Numbered from the stretch's first letter, positions 16,378 through 26,917 are shown. The stretch is 64,000 bases of DNA from Nostoc sp. ATCC 43529 (GCA_003326205.1 LWTK01000054.1:26208-90207), one strand, 5' to 3'. Translations and numbers: made by a program. Notes: generated by a model from the letters alone, not told the origin.

Positions 16378-17967
16378 AAATCTCCTCTAAATACTAAAAG
16401 TTGTGTCAATAATTTTTCACACAGCAGATTTTGAAGCCAGGAGTTTACCCCTTTGGTTTATCCTGCGTTCTTGCTACCCAGCACTGCTATAAGACATCAA
16501 TAAGTAGACAACAAACTCAAAACTCATAAGTTGCTACTCATCGCACTAGCCTGAATCTTAAGTGCCGGTAAGTATTTAATCCTAGTGGTATATTTGATTT
16601 TAACAGAAGGGGGTATCCCATACAAGATTTGATATCAAGAAGAATTAGTTTGGTTCGCTAATCATTTTGATGATTGATCTGTTAATTTTCCAAGAGGGAT
16701 CGATAATACCCGTAAGTGTTGCACTGCTCTATTGTCTGCTTGTTATGACTTTATGCGATGGAGTTGTAATGGTATAATTGATTTCTTTGGCAAACTTTTT
16801 GACTTTCGTAAGTTTTATCCTGCCTAAAGGCTCAAGATATTTAAGACCAAAATCTGTCTAACGAATGACTCCCTAAGTTGCATTAGTAAAATTCTTGGGT
16901 GTAAAGTTATGGATCAATTCAAATACTAGTCCTATAGAAGTCTCAGTGTTGTCAATATTCAAGATTCCATTGACAAAAATGGTAAGCTATTAGGCTTTGA
17001 ATTCGTTGAGAGCGGATGGTTAACTGCTAACCGTCAACAGTCAACAGCCAAGACGAAAAGATGTGCTGCATTAAAGGCTCTTGGCAGTTTAAATTTTAAC
17101 CAGATATGCATTTAGGCGATCGCCTTTAACCACTGAGTGAAAATACTGCTACTACAAGCTTGTTATATTCAACATCTGCAAGATACTCCATCAGTTGCAC
17201 TCACCCTCAGCAATGAAAATTTCTTTTCCCCACTCTGTATTCCTCACTTCCTATTTTTAAGGCACTCAAGTATAGATAAAACAGCAAGTAAAGAAAGCTA
17301 ATAGCGAGGAAATTACGAAAGATGCAGTAAGCAGATGCTTTTCCTTGAGAAACAGAGCAATTAGCAGTAACTCCTTTGAGCCAGGTTTAGACCAGGAAGT
17401 AAAATTACAAACTGTAATAGCAACCTACTAATAGAGGTTGACAGATTTTTCACATCAAGTAAAACTGAGTATAGTTGCTTAAATCACAGTTCTCTCTGCT
17501 GTTATGTTCCTAGCTCAAGTTGTACTAGTCATGTAGTTAGACATGAGGAAGTAATAAATATAGCTAAGAATATTTCATGAGAGTAGTAGATTTCGCCAAG
17601 TAAGGCCAAGGATAAGATGCTTTTAAGTGCATCGATTGATACGCCCTGTCCTTTCTTGTGCAGCATTATTATTTGTAGACAAAAGTTAGCAAAAAAGTAT
17701 CGGTGGTAGTTAACGAAGAAAAGATTAAATTGATTCATTATTAACATTCTCCAAAAGACTTATCCTTTACCTTAGAAGGTGAACAGGTGTGTTTTTTACT
17801 ATGCCTGCATGTCTTCGGTGAGTGTACTTAGCAAGGCATCGATAAATGATGCCGTTTTTCCAAAAAGCCAGTTTTGTGAAACGAAAATCCGGTAAACTAA
17901 AGCTGGCAAGGTGGGGAATAGTTTTTTTTTGAAAAACGGTTAAGTAAATATCGGAGTGGTAGAACGA
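16378..17967. other. 1.6-kb gap between divergent prk and petH
   Basis: No protein gene with good coding character is visible on either strand. The longest frames here are short, AT-rich and lack ribosome binding sites. The gap must hold the prk and petH promoters. I looked for the NtcA consensus GTA-N8-TAC near petH and found only an off-spaced version near 17416-17430. An untranslated RNA or a long petH leader is possible, but nothing in the sequence identifies one. Confidence 0.4.
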
Positions 17968-19215
17968 ATGAACAATCAAGGTGCTGTTGAGGGTGCTGCC
18001 AACACACAATTAGGTAGCCGCGTCTTCCTCTATGAAGTGGTAGGTCTGCGTCAGAGTGAAGAAACCGATCAAACTAACTACCCAATTCGTAAAAGTGGCA
18101 GTGTGTTCATCAGAGTGCCTTACAACCGCATGAATCAAGAAATGCGACGTATCACTCGTCTAGGCGGCACTATTGTTAGCATCCAGCCTGTAGATGCTTT
18201 AGGGCAAGTTAATGGTAAAGCCACACCTGTGAATACTAATACTGAAGTTAAAGCTGAAGAACAGCTCGAGAACAAGAACAAGAAAGGCAACACCATGACT
18301 CAAGCGAAAGCCAAAAAAGACCACGGTGACGTTCCTGTTAACACTTACCGTCCCAATGCTCCGTTTATTGGCAAGGTAATATCTAATGAGCCGCTAGTCA
18401 AAGAAGGCGGAATTGGTATTGTTCAGCATATCAAGTTTGACCTGTCTGGCAGTAACTTAAAGTACATAGAAGGTCAAAGTATCGGCATTATTCCACCAGG
18501 ATTGGACAAGAACGGCAAGCCTGAAAAGCTCAGACTGTATTCCATTGCCTCAACTCGTCATGGCGACGATGTGGATGATAAGACAGTATCACTGTGTGTT
18601 CGCCAGCTAGAGTATAAGCACCCAGAAACTGGCGAAACAGTCTACGGTGTTTGCTCGACACACTTGTGTTTCCTCAAACCTGGGGATGAAGTCAAAATTA
18701 CAGGGCCGGTGGGTAAGGAAATGTTATTACCCGATGACCCCGAAGCCAATGTAATTATGATGGCAACCGGAACAGGTATTGCGCCGATGCGGGCTTATCT
18801 GTGGCGTCAGTTTAAAGATGCTGAAAGAGCAGCTAACCCAGAATACCAATTTAAAGGATTCTCTTGGCTAATATTTGGCGTGCCGACAACTCCAAACCTC
18901 TTATATAAGGAAGAACTGGAAGAAATTCAACAAAAATATCCTGATAACTTCCGCCTGACTGCTGCCATCAGTCGCGAACAGAAAAATCCCCAAGGCGGTA
19001 GAATGTATATCCAAGACCGCGTAGCGGAACACGCAGATGAATTGTGGCAATTGATTAAAAATGAAAAAACCCACACCTACATCTGCGGTTTGCGAGGTAT
19101 GGAAGAAGGTATTGATGCAGCCTTAACTGCTGCTGCTGCTAAGGAAGGCATCACCTGGAGTGATTACCAGAAGCAACTCAAGAAAGCTGGTCGCTGGCAC
19201 GTAGAAACCTACTAA
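17968..19215 (+). CDS. petH: Ferredoxin-NADP(+) reductase with CpcD-like linker domain
   Basis: Transfers electrons from ferredoxin to NADP+ at the end of photosynthetic electron flow. The 415-residue protein has a CpcD-like phycobilisome-attachment domain (residues about 15-75, GSRVFLYEVVGLRQ...), a charged linker, an FAD domain (RLYSIASTRHGDD) and an NADP domain (MMATGTGIAPMRAYLWR, ending WHVETY). I prefer the ATG at 17968 (MNNQGAVEG), matching known Nostoc PetH, over the in-frame GTG at 17956. An internal ATG at 18295 (MTQAKAK) lies at the linker-FAD boundary, where cyanobacteria start the short, phycobilisome-free isoform. Confidence 0.96.
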   Translation: MNNQGAVEGAANTQLGSRVFLYEVVGLRQSEETDQTNYPIRKSGSVFIRVPYNRMNQEMRRITRLGGTIVSIQPVDALGQVNGKATPVNTNTEVKAEEQLENKNKKGNTMTQAKAKKDHGDVPVNTYRPNAPFIGKVISNEPLVKEGGIGIVQHIKFDLSGSNLKYIEGQSIGIIPPGLDKNGKPEKLRLYSIASTRHGDDVDDKTVSLCVRQLEYKHPETGETVYGVCSTHLCFLKPGDEVKITGPVGKEMLLPDDPEANVIMMATGTGIAPMRAYLWRQFKDAERAANPEYQFKGFSWLIFGVPTTPNLLYKEELEEIQQKYPDNFRLTAAISREQKNPQGGRMYIQDRVAEHADELWQLIKNEKTHTYICGLRGMEEGIDAALTAAAAKEGITWSDYQKQLKKAGRWHVETY

Positions 19216-19217
19216 GT

Positions 19218-19253
19218 TTAGTCATTAGTCATTAGTCTTTGGTCATTAGTTAT
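19218..19253. repeat. Heptamer repeat (GTCATTA)
   Basis: About five copies of gtcatta or a one-base variant follow the petH stop codon immediately. Loosely complementary caaatgac/aacgac units come shortly after. Confidence 0.8.
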
Positions 19254-19384
19254 TCAAAAAACAAAGGACAAATGACTAACGGCTCAGGACAAACGACAAA
19301 AGACTAAGGAAGAAGGATAATCAGTAGGTAGGGCATTATATGCTCTACCTACAATTGTTGTTGGTGAAATTGGGTGCAAAAGTT

Positions 19385-20755
19385 GTGGGTGTGAAAATAG
19401 GAATCCTGGGATTAGGAACTGTGGGCACGGGTACAGTACAGTTGTTGCAAGATAAAACTGGCCGTCACCCATTGTTGCAAGAGATAGAAATATATCGGGT
19501 GGGAGTACGATCGCTAGATAAACCCCGTACAGTAGAATTGCCTGCGGATGTATTAACCACAGATTTAGAAGCCATTGTCAACGATCCAGCGGTGGATATT
19601 ATAGTCGAAGTTATGGGCGGACTAGAACCAGCGCGATCGCTCATTCTCAAAGCTTTAAATAATGGTAAACATGTAGTCACCGCAAATAAAGCAGTAATCG
19701 CCCGCTATGGGGCAGAAATTTTCACAACTGCCAACCAAGCTGGCGTATACGTCATGTTAGAAGCTGCTGTCGGTGGTGGCATTCCGGTGATTCAACCTCT
19801 AAAGCAGTCCTTAAGCGTTAACCGCATTCATACTGTAACTGGCATAGTTAACGGTACTACTAATTACATCCTCACCCGGATGCAAACAGAAGGCAGCAAC
19901 TTCAGCGATGTTTTAGCTGATGCCCAACGCTTGGGTTATGCTGAAGCTGACCCCACAGCCGATGTTGATGGCTTAGACGCGGCTGATAAAATTGCTATTT
20001 TGGCATCATTAGGCTTTGGTGGACGTATTAACCTCAAAGATGTCTATACCGAGGGAATTCGGCAAGTCAGCAAAACAGATATAGCCTACGCCGAAAAATT
20101 GGGATTTGTGATTAAATTATTAGCGATCGCCAATAGAATTACACCCTCTCAAGAGGACGGGGGGACGCGGGGACAGGGGGACGCGGGGAAATTTGCCCTA
20201 TCTCCTCTGTCAGTGAGAGTTCATCCGACTTTAGTGCCGAAAGCGCATCCTTTGGCTAGCATTAACGGCGTTTATAATGCCATTCTTGTGGAAGGAGAAC
20301 CCATTGGACAGGTAATGTTTTTCGGTCCTGGAGCTGGTGCTGGTGCAACTGCCAGTGCGGTAACCTCAGATATATTGAATTTAGCTGCTAGTTTAAAATC
20401 GCAAAGAGTCAGCACTCAGGAATTAAATCAATCCGAAATCGGTTCGCTGAATCCATTATTAGCTTGCGGACATGACGAATACAGCCAAATTGTGCCGATG
20501 ACAGAATTGATAACTCGGTTTTATGCTCGTTTCCTCACCAATGACCAGCCTGGAGTTATCGGCAAATTGGGTACTTGCTTTGGTAACTACGGGGTTAGCT
20601 TAGAGTCAATCGTTCAAACTGGGTTTCAAGGCGAATTAGCAGAGATTGTAGTTGTTACCCATGATGTGCGGGAAGGCAACTTTCGGCAAGCTTTAGCAGA
20701 AATTGAGAGTTTGGAAGCGGTAGAAAGCATTCCCAGCTTACTGCGCGTACTTTGA
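19385..20755 (+). CDS. hom: Homoserine dehydrogenase
   Basis: Reduces aspartate semialdehyde to homoserine in threonine/methionine synthesis. Visible are the NAD(P) motif GILGLGTVGTGTVQLL, the substrate region TANKAVIARYG, GIVNGTTNYILTRM, the catalytic segment EADPTADVDGLDAADKIAILA, and a C-terminal ACT domain (NDQPGVIGKLGTCFGNYGVSLESI). The start is uncertain: GTG at 19385 or 19391 puts the nucleotide-binding strand at the N-terminus, while an ATG at 19340 adds 15 doubtful residues. A Gly-rich segment encoded around 20150-20200 (EDGGTRGQGDAGKF) interrupts a conserved region and is repeat-derived. Confidence 0.94.
   Translation: MGVKIGILGLGTVGTGTVQLLQDKTGRHPLLQEIEIYRVGVRSLDKPRTVELPADVLTTDLEAIVNDPAVDIIVEVMGGLEPARSLILKALNNGKHVVTANKAVIARYGAEIFTTANQAGVYVMLEAAVGGGIPVIQPLKQSLSVNRIHTVTGIVNGTTNYILTRMQTEGSNFSDVLADAQRLGYAEADPTADVDGLDAADKIAILASLGFGGRINLKDVYTEGIRQVSKTDIAYAEKLGFVIKLLAIANRITPSQEDGGTRGQGDAGKFALSPLSVRVHPTLVPKAHPLASINGVYNAILVEGEPIGQVMFFGPGAGAGATASAVTSDILNLAASLKSQRVSTQELNQSEIGSLNPLLACGHDEYSQIVPMTELITRFYARFLTNDQPGVIGKLGTCFGNYGVSLESIVQTGFQGELAEIVVVTHDVREGNFRQALAEIESLEAVESIPSLLRVL
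20152..20195. repeat. G-rich repeat inserted in hom
   Basis: The stretch is rich in gggacgcgggga units. It resembles the gggagacgcgg-type low-complexity repeat seen again inside the mannosidase gene near 50690. It stays in frame in the homoserine dehydrogenase gene. Confidence 0.7.
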
Positions 20756-20879
20756 GATTACATGAATAGCAAGCGATGGGCATTGAACCAGAAGCCTAGC
20801 TGTCAAGCAAGTCTTGGCAGCCTTAACCCCATTGCAAGCTAAACTAAAAAACAACCCTTACTCCTGCAAAGGTAGTCTT

Positions 20880-21602
20880 ATGACCTCTGCAACCGACCTA
20901 TCTACAGACCTGACTCCTTTTCCCGACCATACGCAGCTACCAGAGTCTAATGGGACTTTCGTGAAAAATTGGCAAGAGCATCCCCAAAGCATCTTACTTA
21001 CTGACTCTATTACACCTGTCCTCAAACAATTACATCTTGATGGTCAATATTGTATCGGTCAGGACTTAGGTATTTACTGGCGGTTGACAGACCCGCCAGA
21101 AAAAGGAGCAGAAGCACCAGATTGGTTTTATGTACCAAATGTACCTCCTTTGCTCGATGGACAAACACGCAGGTCTTATGTATTGTGGCGAGAATTTATT
21201 GCCCCATTAATTGCCTTGGAATTTGTTTCTGGTGATGGTAGTGAAGAACGAGACAAAACTCCTTGGAAGGGCAAATTTTGGATTTATGAACAGGTAATTC
21301 ATCCAGCTTTTTATGGCATATATGAAGTGAAGAAAGCCAGCTTGGAAATGTATGAATTAATTGGCGGACAATATCAGTTATTAACAGCAAATGAACGGGG
21401 ACATTATCCGATTACGCGCTTGGGAGTTGAGTTAGGTATTTGGCAAGGAATTTATCAAAATGTCGAATTACCTTGGTTGCGTTGGTGGGATTTACAAGGT
21501 AATTTGTTGTTGACTGGTGATGAAAGAGCGGAACAAGAACGACAAAGAGCCGATCGCTTAACTGCACAATTGCGATCGCTCGGCATTGAACCAGAAGTTT
21601 AA
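20880..21602 (+). CDS. Uma2 family (DUF820) putative endonuclease, copy 1
   Basis: A 240-residue Uma2/DUF820 protein with a PD-(D/E)xK-like core: PDWFYVPNVPP, LIALEFVSGDGSEERD and FWIYEQVI..FYGIYEV. This family is greatly expanded in Nostoc-type cyanobacteria; nuclease activity is predicted, biological role unclear. The C-terminus is a short charged coiled-coil segment (ERAEQERQRADRLTAQLRSLG). I chose the ATG at 20880 because the paralogue at 26136 starts at the same place (MTSA-STDLTPFPDHTQLPES), although an upstream in-frame start exists at 20814. It bounds a 4.5-kb variable block on the left. Confidence 0.85.
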   Translation: MTSATDLSTDLTPFPDHTQLPESNGTFVKNWQEHPQSILLTDSITPVLKQLHLDGQYCIGQDLGIYWRLTDPPEKGAEAPDWFYVPNVPPLLDGQTRRSYVLWREFIAPLIALEFVSGDGSEERDKTPWKGKFWIYEQVIHPAFYGIYEVKKASLEMYELIGGQYQLLTANERGHYPITRLGVELGIWQGIYQNVELPWLRWWDLQGNLLLTGDERAEQERQRADRLTAQLRSLGIEPEV

Positions 21603-21677
21603 GTATTTGGCAATAGCTACTAAAAAAGTCCCCTAAGAAGAGGACTGACAAAAGAATTATCGAGGCTAGCGAAAAAA

Positions 21678-22055
21678 TTAGTCCGCTAGCAAATCCATAA
21701 CTTGCTCTAGCAGCAGTTTAGCCTTGTACAGGTTAAGCAGTTTCTCTTGCTCCCAGCGACTAGGTGCGCTCAAATGTTTACCTTCTAAGCTTGCCTTGAT
21801 TAATGCTGCTTGTTCGGCGGTCGGAGAATTCATCTCATCTAGTGCTGCGCCAATGCACTGAAAGCTACCAAACGATAATCTTCGTAATCCTTTGCCTTCT
21901 TGTAGCTGGTTAAGTGCGATCGCTGGAAATGCAATCAAGGATGTAATATAGCTGACCTTCTGCACTGATTTTCCAGTCGGTCGTAATCCATAACGTTCGC
22001 ACAGCAAGCGTAGTTCAGCAATGGTTTTGATTTCGAGTTCCGATCGTGTAAACAT
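21678..22055 (-). CDS. SAP-like domain protein
   Basis: A 125-residue protein. Residues 6-42 (ELEIKTIAELRLLCERYGL with the following TGKSVQK-VSYITSLI) fit a SAP-type helix-extended-helix motif that often binds DNA. The remainder is helical, with no motif I recognise. The gene is convergent with the upstream Uma2 gene and divergent from the small gene at 22179. Function unknown; a DNA-associated role is inferred from the SAP-like segment only. Confidence 0.65.
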   Translation of the reverse strand: MFTRSELEIKTIAELRLLCERYGLRPTGKSVQKVSYITSLIAFPAIALNQLQEGKGLRRLSFGSFQCIGAALDEMNSPTAEQAALIKASLEGKHLSAPSRWEQEKLLNLYKAKLLLEQVMDLLAD

Positions 22056-22178
22056 AGAATTGTCTCATTTTGATTGGGATATTGGTGGTTGCTGTACTCG
22101 CCAAAGTTAGACAACCACCAAATAAACATTAAACAGTTGCAAACGAGTGTTTCAGCCTTATTTTGATATTTCTATACA

Positions 22179-22367
22179 ATGCCTAATCCAAAAGGTAACC
22201 CAGAAAGTTTAAGACCATTTGAATCAGAAAGAGAAGAACCACTATCAACTACTATTAGTTTTCGCGCTACTGAAAAAATGAAGGATGAAGTGAAAGCACA
22301 AGATGACCCTGCACAATTCTGTAGAGAAGCTATCCAGGAAGCGCTAGACAAGAAAAAGAAAACTTAA
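22179..22367 (+). CDS. Small hypothetical protein, possibly ribbon-helix-helix-like
   Basis: A 62-residue charged protein (MPNPKGNPESLRPF...). The segment LSTTISFRATEKMKDEVKAQ resembles the beta-strand-plus-helix start of small CopG-like DNA-binding proteins. The rest is a helix ending KKKKT. No partner toxin lies next to it. Length and composition favour a real gene, but the functional idea is weak. Confidence 0.45.
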   Translation: MPNPKGNPESLRPFESEREEPLSTTISFRATEKMKDEVKAQDDPAQFCREAIQEALDKKKKT

Positions 22368-22414
22368 TCGTTGTGCCATGATAATATTTGGCTCCGATTT
22401 TGGGGTTAAAAGAA

Positions 22415-22444
22415 GGCGATGTCTACGACGGGCTACGCCTACGC
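22415..22444. repeat. 30-bp dispersed repeat, copy 1
   Basis: The sequence begins ggcgatgtctacgacgggc and continues tacgcctacgc. Inverted copies lie at 44181-44210 and, within a coding region, at 48743-48772. This element is intergenic here. Confidence 0.8.
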
Positions 22445-22560
22445 AGACTCTTGCGCGAGGGCGATCGCCTTTCTTATTTTTATATAAAACAGTATATTTT
22501 TATAGTTTTAAATATGGATTTCTAAATATTTTTACATAGATTAAGTATGAGGAGTCAGAG

Positions 22561-22749
22561 CGATCGTTTATTGAATTCGGGCAGTCGTTTATTGAATTCG
22601 GGCGATCGTTTATTGAATTCGGGCAGTCGTTTATTGAATTCGGGCGATCGTTTATTGAATTCGGGCAGTCGTTTATTGAATTCGGGCAGTCGTTTGTTGA
22701 ATTCGGGTAGTCGTTTGTTGAATTCGGGCAGTCGTTTATTGAATTTGGA
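22561..22749. repeat. 21-bp tandem repeat, nine units with EcoRI motif
   Basis: Nine head-to-tail 21-bp units. They alternate between cgatcg and cagtcg starts and share the core tttattgaattcggg (a few gttgaattcggg). The first eight carry gaattc and the ninth gaattt. Because 21 is divisible by three, both strands stay open. The plus strand reads a 7-residue unit (D/S)RLLNSG from ATG 22547, and the minus strand reads (L/S)PEFNKR. I regard both as by-products. The core ttgaattcggg recurs in the terminator at 23314. Confidence 0.92.
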
Positions 22750-22920
22750 TAACGCCAGCAAATTTACGCAATTATATAATATAAAGTGTAATAAATAGTT
22801 TATAAAATACTGAATTTTGCTGGTGTTAATCGCTACGATTTTGTTTATCCTAATGGTGTAAAGACAAGGATAGAAGCCATTTTTTATCCTAGTGCATGAT
22901 TAATAAAAGGAAAGTTATTT

Positions 22921-23286
22921 ATGTCACGTCCAAAACGTGGGTCTAAAGTACTTGATAAAGCACAACGTCGGATTGCCGCTTTGAAATCGATTAGTCCCAC
23001 CTTAGATTTAGGTAATGGAGTCACTATTGACACCTTTGCCGCCGCCATCAAAAAAACACAGGACAAGTTGGAAGCTTATAACTCCAGCCTCTCTACCGTG
23101 GATCTAACTCAGGGAGCCTTTGAATTAGAGGAAAACTCGCTGATGGAATTAACAGAACATATGTTAGTCAGCGTAGCTGCAAAGTATGGCAAGAATAGCG
23201 ATGAGTACAAAATGGCAGGGGGCGTTCGTCGCAGCGAACGCAAGCGTCCAGCGCGGAAACCTAAGCAAGAAGTTGTTGCTTTATAA
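22921..23286 (+). CDS. Conserved hypothetical protein
   Basis: A 121-residue basic protein (MSRPKRGSKVLDKAQRRIAA...). The N-terminal and C-terminal ends are Lys/Arg-rich (SERKRPARKPKQE), and the middle (residues 35-95) is helical, with TFAAAIKKTQDKLEAYNSSL. The ATG at 22921 has an AAGGAAAG sequence upstream, and a terminator follows. I recognise it only as the type of small protein present in many copies in Nostoc genomes. Function unknown. Confidence 0.65.
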   Translation: MSRPKRGSKVLDKAQRRIAALKSISPTLDLGNGVTIDTFAAAIKKTQDKLEAYNSSLSTVDLTQGAFELEENSLMELTEHMLVSVAAKYGKNSDEYKMAGGVRRSERKRPARKPKQEVVAL

Positions 23287-23313
23287 AGACAATACATTTG
23301 GGTTTTTTGACAC

Positions 23314-23341
23314 TCTCCCGATTTGAATTCGGGAGATTTTT
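23314..23341 (+). terminator. Terminator after the 121-residue protein gene
   Basis: tctcccga and tcgggaga form an 8-bp stem with a 7-base loop, followed by five T residues. Confidence 0.75.
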
Positions 23342-23442
23342 GGTTAGGTGGCGAACCAATCGATAAATATTATATTGGCTCTCTTTTGGGCGATCGCTTA
23401 ACAGCTACAAAATCTTTTGCCAGTTAGCTTTAGATGATAAAG

Positions 23443-24894
<1,452 letters not shown>

Positions 24895-24954
24895 GAATAC
24901 CTCTAAGTAAAAAATTACTTTAATGCCAGCGTTTTAATGAGAGTTTAGCTAATT

Positions 24955-25989
24955 CTAGGGTGTTTTGCTAGATGACGGACTAGGAGATACTGATGGTGGA
25001 CTATTAGATGCAGGGGATTTTAATTTATCCATCACAGCACCCACCCCTGCAAGTAAGCCTCCTAAAGCTGCGATCGCCGCTATCACCACAGTCCAAAACT
25101 GAATTTTTTTATCCCAGTTCGAGTTAGTATTCGAGGATACAGTTGTCACAGGCTGAGGAGTTTCCGCAGTTAATCCCAATAAATCAAGCCATTCCCGCAT
25201 TGATTGAGGACGCTGTTTAGCATCTAGCTGCATACCTTTTAAAATTGCGCGGTTAGTGCCTTCGCTAATCTGAGGATTCCATTCTTTTGGAGATACTAAA
25301 TGCTCGCCGTCCACTTTGCGCTTTACTGCATCAACAGGTGTTCTTCCTGTCAGAAGTTTATACAGAGTAGCTGCTAGTGAATAAATATCGCTATATGCAC
25401 GAGTTATAGTACCTCTAGCGTAAAGTTCAGGAGGCGTAAATCCATCGGAAGTTTCTTTAGTTCGGCTTGTGGTTAAGATATGGTCAAAGTCCAGAGCTAA
25501 ACCAAAATCGATTAGCACTGCTTCTAGCTGTCCCTCTCGGTTCCGCAACAAGATATTTCCTGGATGCACATCGCGATGAATCAGTTCATTTTCATGTACA
25601 ACTATCAGTGCTTCTCCAATTTGCTGAATGTAACGTAGTGCATCTGGTTCTGAAAGAGTTGGTGGACGCAGGTCAGCCAAACTCACTTCATTTACATACT
25701 CCATTACCAAACACAAACAGTCTGCTTCCTCAAAGGAGTCTAATACCTCCACAATATACTTATGCTTACACTTTTGAAGCTTTAAAGCCTCCCGCAAAAA
25801 CATTGTCTTTAGGCGTTCGCGCTCAAATTGACTAAGGGAATTTAGCAAGTCATCATTTAAGGTTTTAATGACAAAGCGATCGCCATTCTTATTTTTGACC
25901 AAATAAGTAATGCCAAAGCGTCCTCTTCCCAATTCTCTTTCAATAGTGTACTTTCCACCTTGCAAGCGATCGCCAGCTACCCAAGCCAT
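24955..25989 (-). CDS. Ser/Thr protein kinase, membrane-anchored
   Basis: A 344-residue Hanks-type kinase. It has glycine loop GRGRFG (21-26), lysine K42, catalytic D140 in HRDVHPGN, DFG D161, and a kinase domain ending near residue 275. A single transmembrane helix follows (about 300-320, VVIAAIAALGGLLAGVGAV), then a short Ser/Pro tail outside the cytoplasm. I chose the ATG at 25989 because the paralogous kinase begins at the same position (M-W-AGxxLQGGKY) and GGGAG precedes it; an upstream ATG at 26025 would add 12 residues. Possibly the older copy, since it lacks the Ala-X tract. Confidence 0.9.
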   Translation of the reverse strand: MAWVAGDRLQGGKYTIERELGRGRFGITYLVKNKNGDRFVIKTLNDDLLNSLSQFERERLKTMFLREALKLQKCKHKYIVEVLDSFEEADCLCLVMEYVNEVSLADLRPPTLSEPDALRYIQQIGEALIVVHENELIHRDVHPGNILLRNREGQLEAVLIDFGLALDFDHILTTSRTKETSDGFTPPELYARGTITRAYSDIYSLAATLYKLLTGRTPVDAVKRKVDGEHLVSPKEWNPQISEGTNRAILKGMQLDAKQRPQSMREWLDLLGLTAETPQPVTTVSSNTNSNWDKKIQFWTVVIAAIAALGGLLAGVGAVMDKLKSPASNSPPSVSPSPSSSKTP

Positions 25990-26135
25990 CTTTGCAACTC
26001 CCAAAATGCTTAGATTAATTCTCACACAACAGAGCCTTAATAACTTGAGCTTAGCTTTGTAGAAAGACTGCGATCGCCCCTCCTGCCCTTCATTGCTAAA
26101 CTAAAAAAATCTCACCCTCAAGCAAAGGTAAGTTT

Positions 26136-26900
26136 ATGACCTCTGCAATCAACCCATCCACTGACCTCACCCCTTTCCCAGACCACACGCAGCTACCAGA
26201 GTCCGATGGCACATTTGTGAAAAACTTCCAGGAACATCCCCAAAGCATTCTCATTACCGACTCGATTCAACCGATATTACAAAAACTTCACCCTGATGGG
26301 CAATATTGTATTGGTCAAGATAGCGGTATCTACTGGCGGATGACCGATCCGCCTGAAAAAGGCGCAGTCGCACCAGACTGGTTTTATGTCGCCAATGTCC
26401 CGCCCTTACTCGATGGACAAATCCGCAGGTCTTATGTAATATGGCGAGAATTTATTGCCCCATTAATTGCCTTAGAATTTGTCTCTGGTGATGGGAGTGA
26501 AGAGCGAGATCAAACACCTTGGAAAGGCAAATTTTGGATTTATGAGCAAGTGATTCGGACTCCGTTTTACGGCATTTATGAAGTGGATAAAGCCAGTGTA
26601 GAAGTGTATCACTTAATTGAGGGGAAGTATCAGCCATTACCAACAAACGAACGGGGACATTATCTCATACATCCTTTAGGCGTTGAGCTAGGTATCTGGT
26701 ATGGAGTTTACCAAAATATGGAATTGCCCTGGTTACGTTGGTGGGATTTGCAAGGTAATTTGTTGTTGACTGGCGATGAAAGAGCAGAACAAGAACGCCA
26801 ACGCGCTGAACAAGAACGCCAACGCGCTGAACAAGAACGCCAACGAAATGAGATTCTGATTGCTCAATTGCGTTCTCTAGGCATTGAACCAGACGCATAA
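26136..26900 (+). CDS. Uma2 family (DUF820) putative endonuclease, copy 2
   Basis: A 254-residue paralogue of the gene at 20880, with the same PD-(D/E)xK-like core (LIALEFVSGDGSEERD, FWIYEQVI). The proteins are aligned almost throughout, and about 50 bases upstream are also similar, so the two arose by duplication. The C-terminal coiled coil is longer, because a 21-bp unit encoding EQERQRA is present three times (26785-26850). Its role is as uncertain as that of copy 1. The gene closes the variable block on the right and is convergent with cupB. Confidence 0.85.
   Translation: MTSAINPSTDLTPFPDHTQLPESDGTFVKNFQEHPQSILITDSIQPILQKLHPDGQYCIGQDSGIYWRMTDPPEKGAVAPDWFYVANVPPLLDGQIRRSYVIWREFIAPLIALEFVSGDGSEERDQTPWKGKFWIYEQVIRTPFYGIYEVDKASVEVYHLIEGKYQPLPTNERGHYLIHPLGVELGIWYGVYQNMELPWLRWWDLQGNLLLTGDERAEQERQRAEQERQRAEQERQRNEILIAQLRSLGIEPDA
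26785..26850. repeat. 21-bp tandem repeat in Uma2 copy 2
   Basis: Three copies of gaacaagaacgccaacgcgct (the last is degenerate) encode three EQERQR(A/N) units of the C-terminal coiled coil. The paralogue at 20880 has only one. Confidence 0.9.
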
Positions 26901-26917
26901 CTTTAATTAAAAGTCAA

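Noticed and set aside
17400..17440. NtcA-like GTA...TAC site upstream of petH
   Set aside because: The spacing is nine bases instead of eight, so it does not meet the consensus.
17529..18009. Two short minus-strand frames upstream of petH
   Set aside because: AT-rich, without ribosome binding sites or recognisable motifs; one runs into the petH coding region.
22555..22761. Minus-strand reading frame with a repeated PEFNKR motif
   Set aside because: It exists only because the 21-bp repeat is open in both directions. It has no ribosome binding site and no non-repeat portion of its own.
22547..22798. Plus-strand 83-residue frame over the 21-bp repeat
   Set aside because: Listed as a repeat rather than a gene. 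Most of its length is the (D/S)RLLNSG unit and the short tail has no recognised features; expression would need to be shown.
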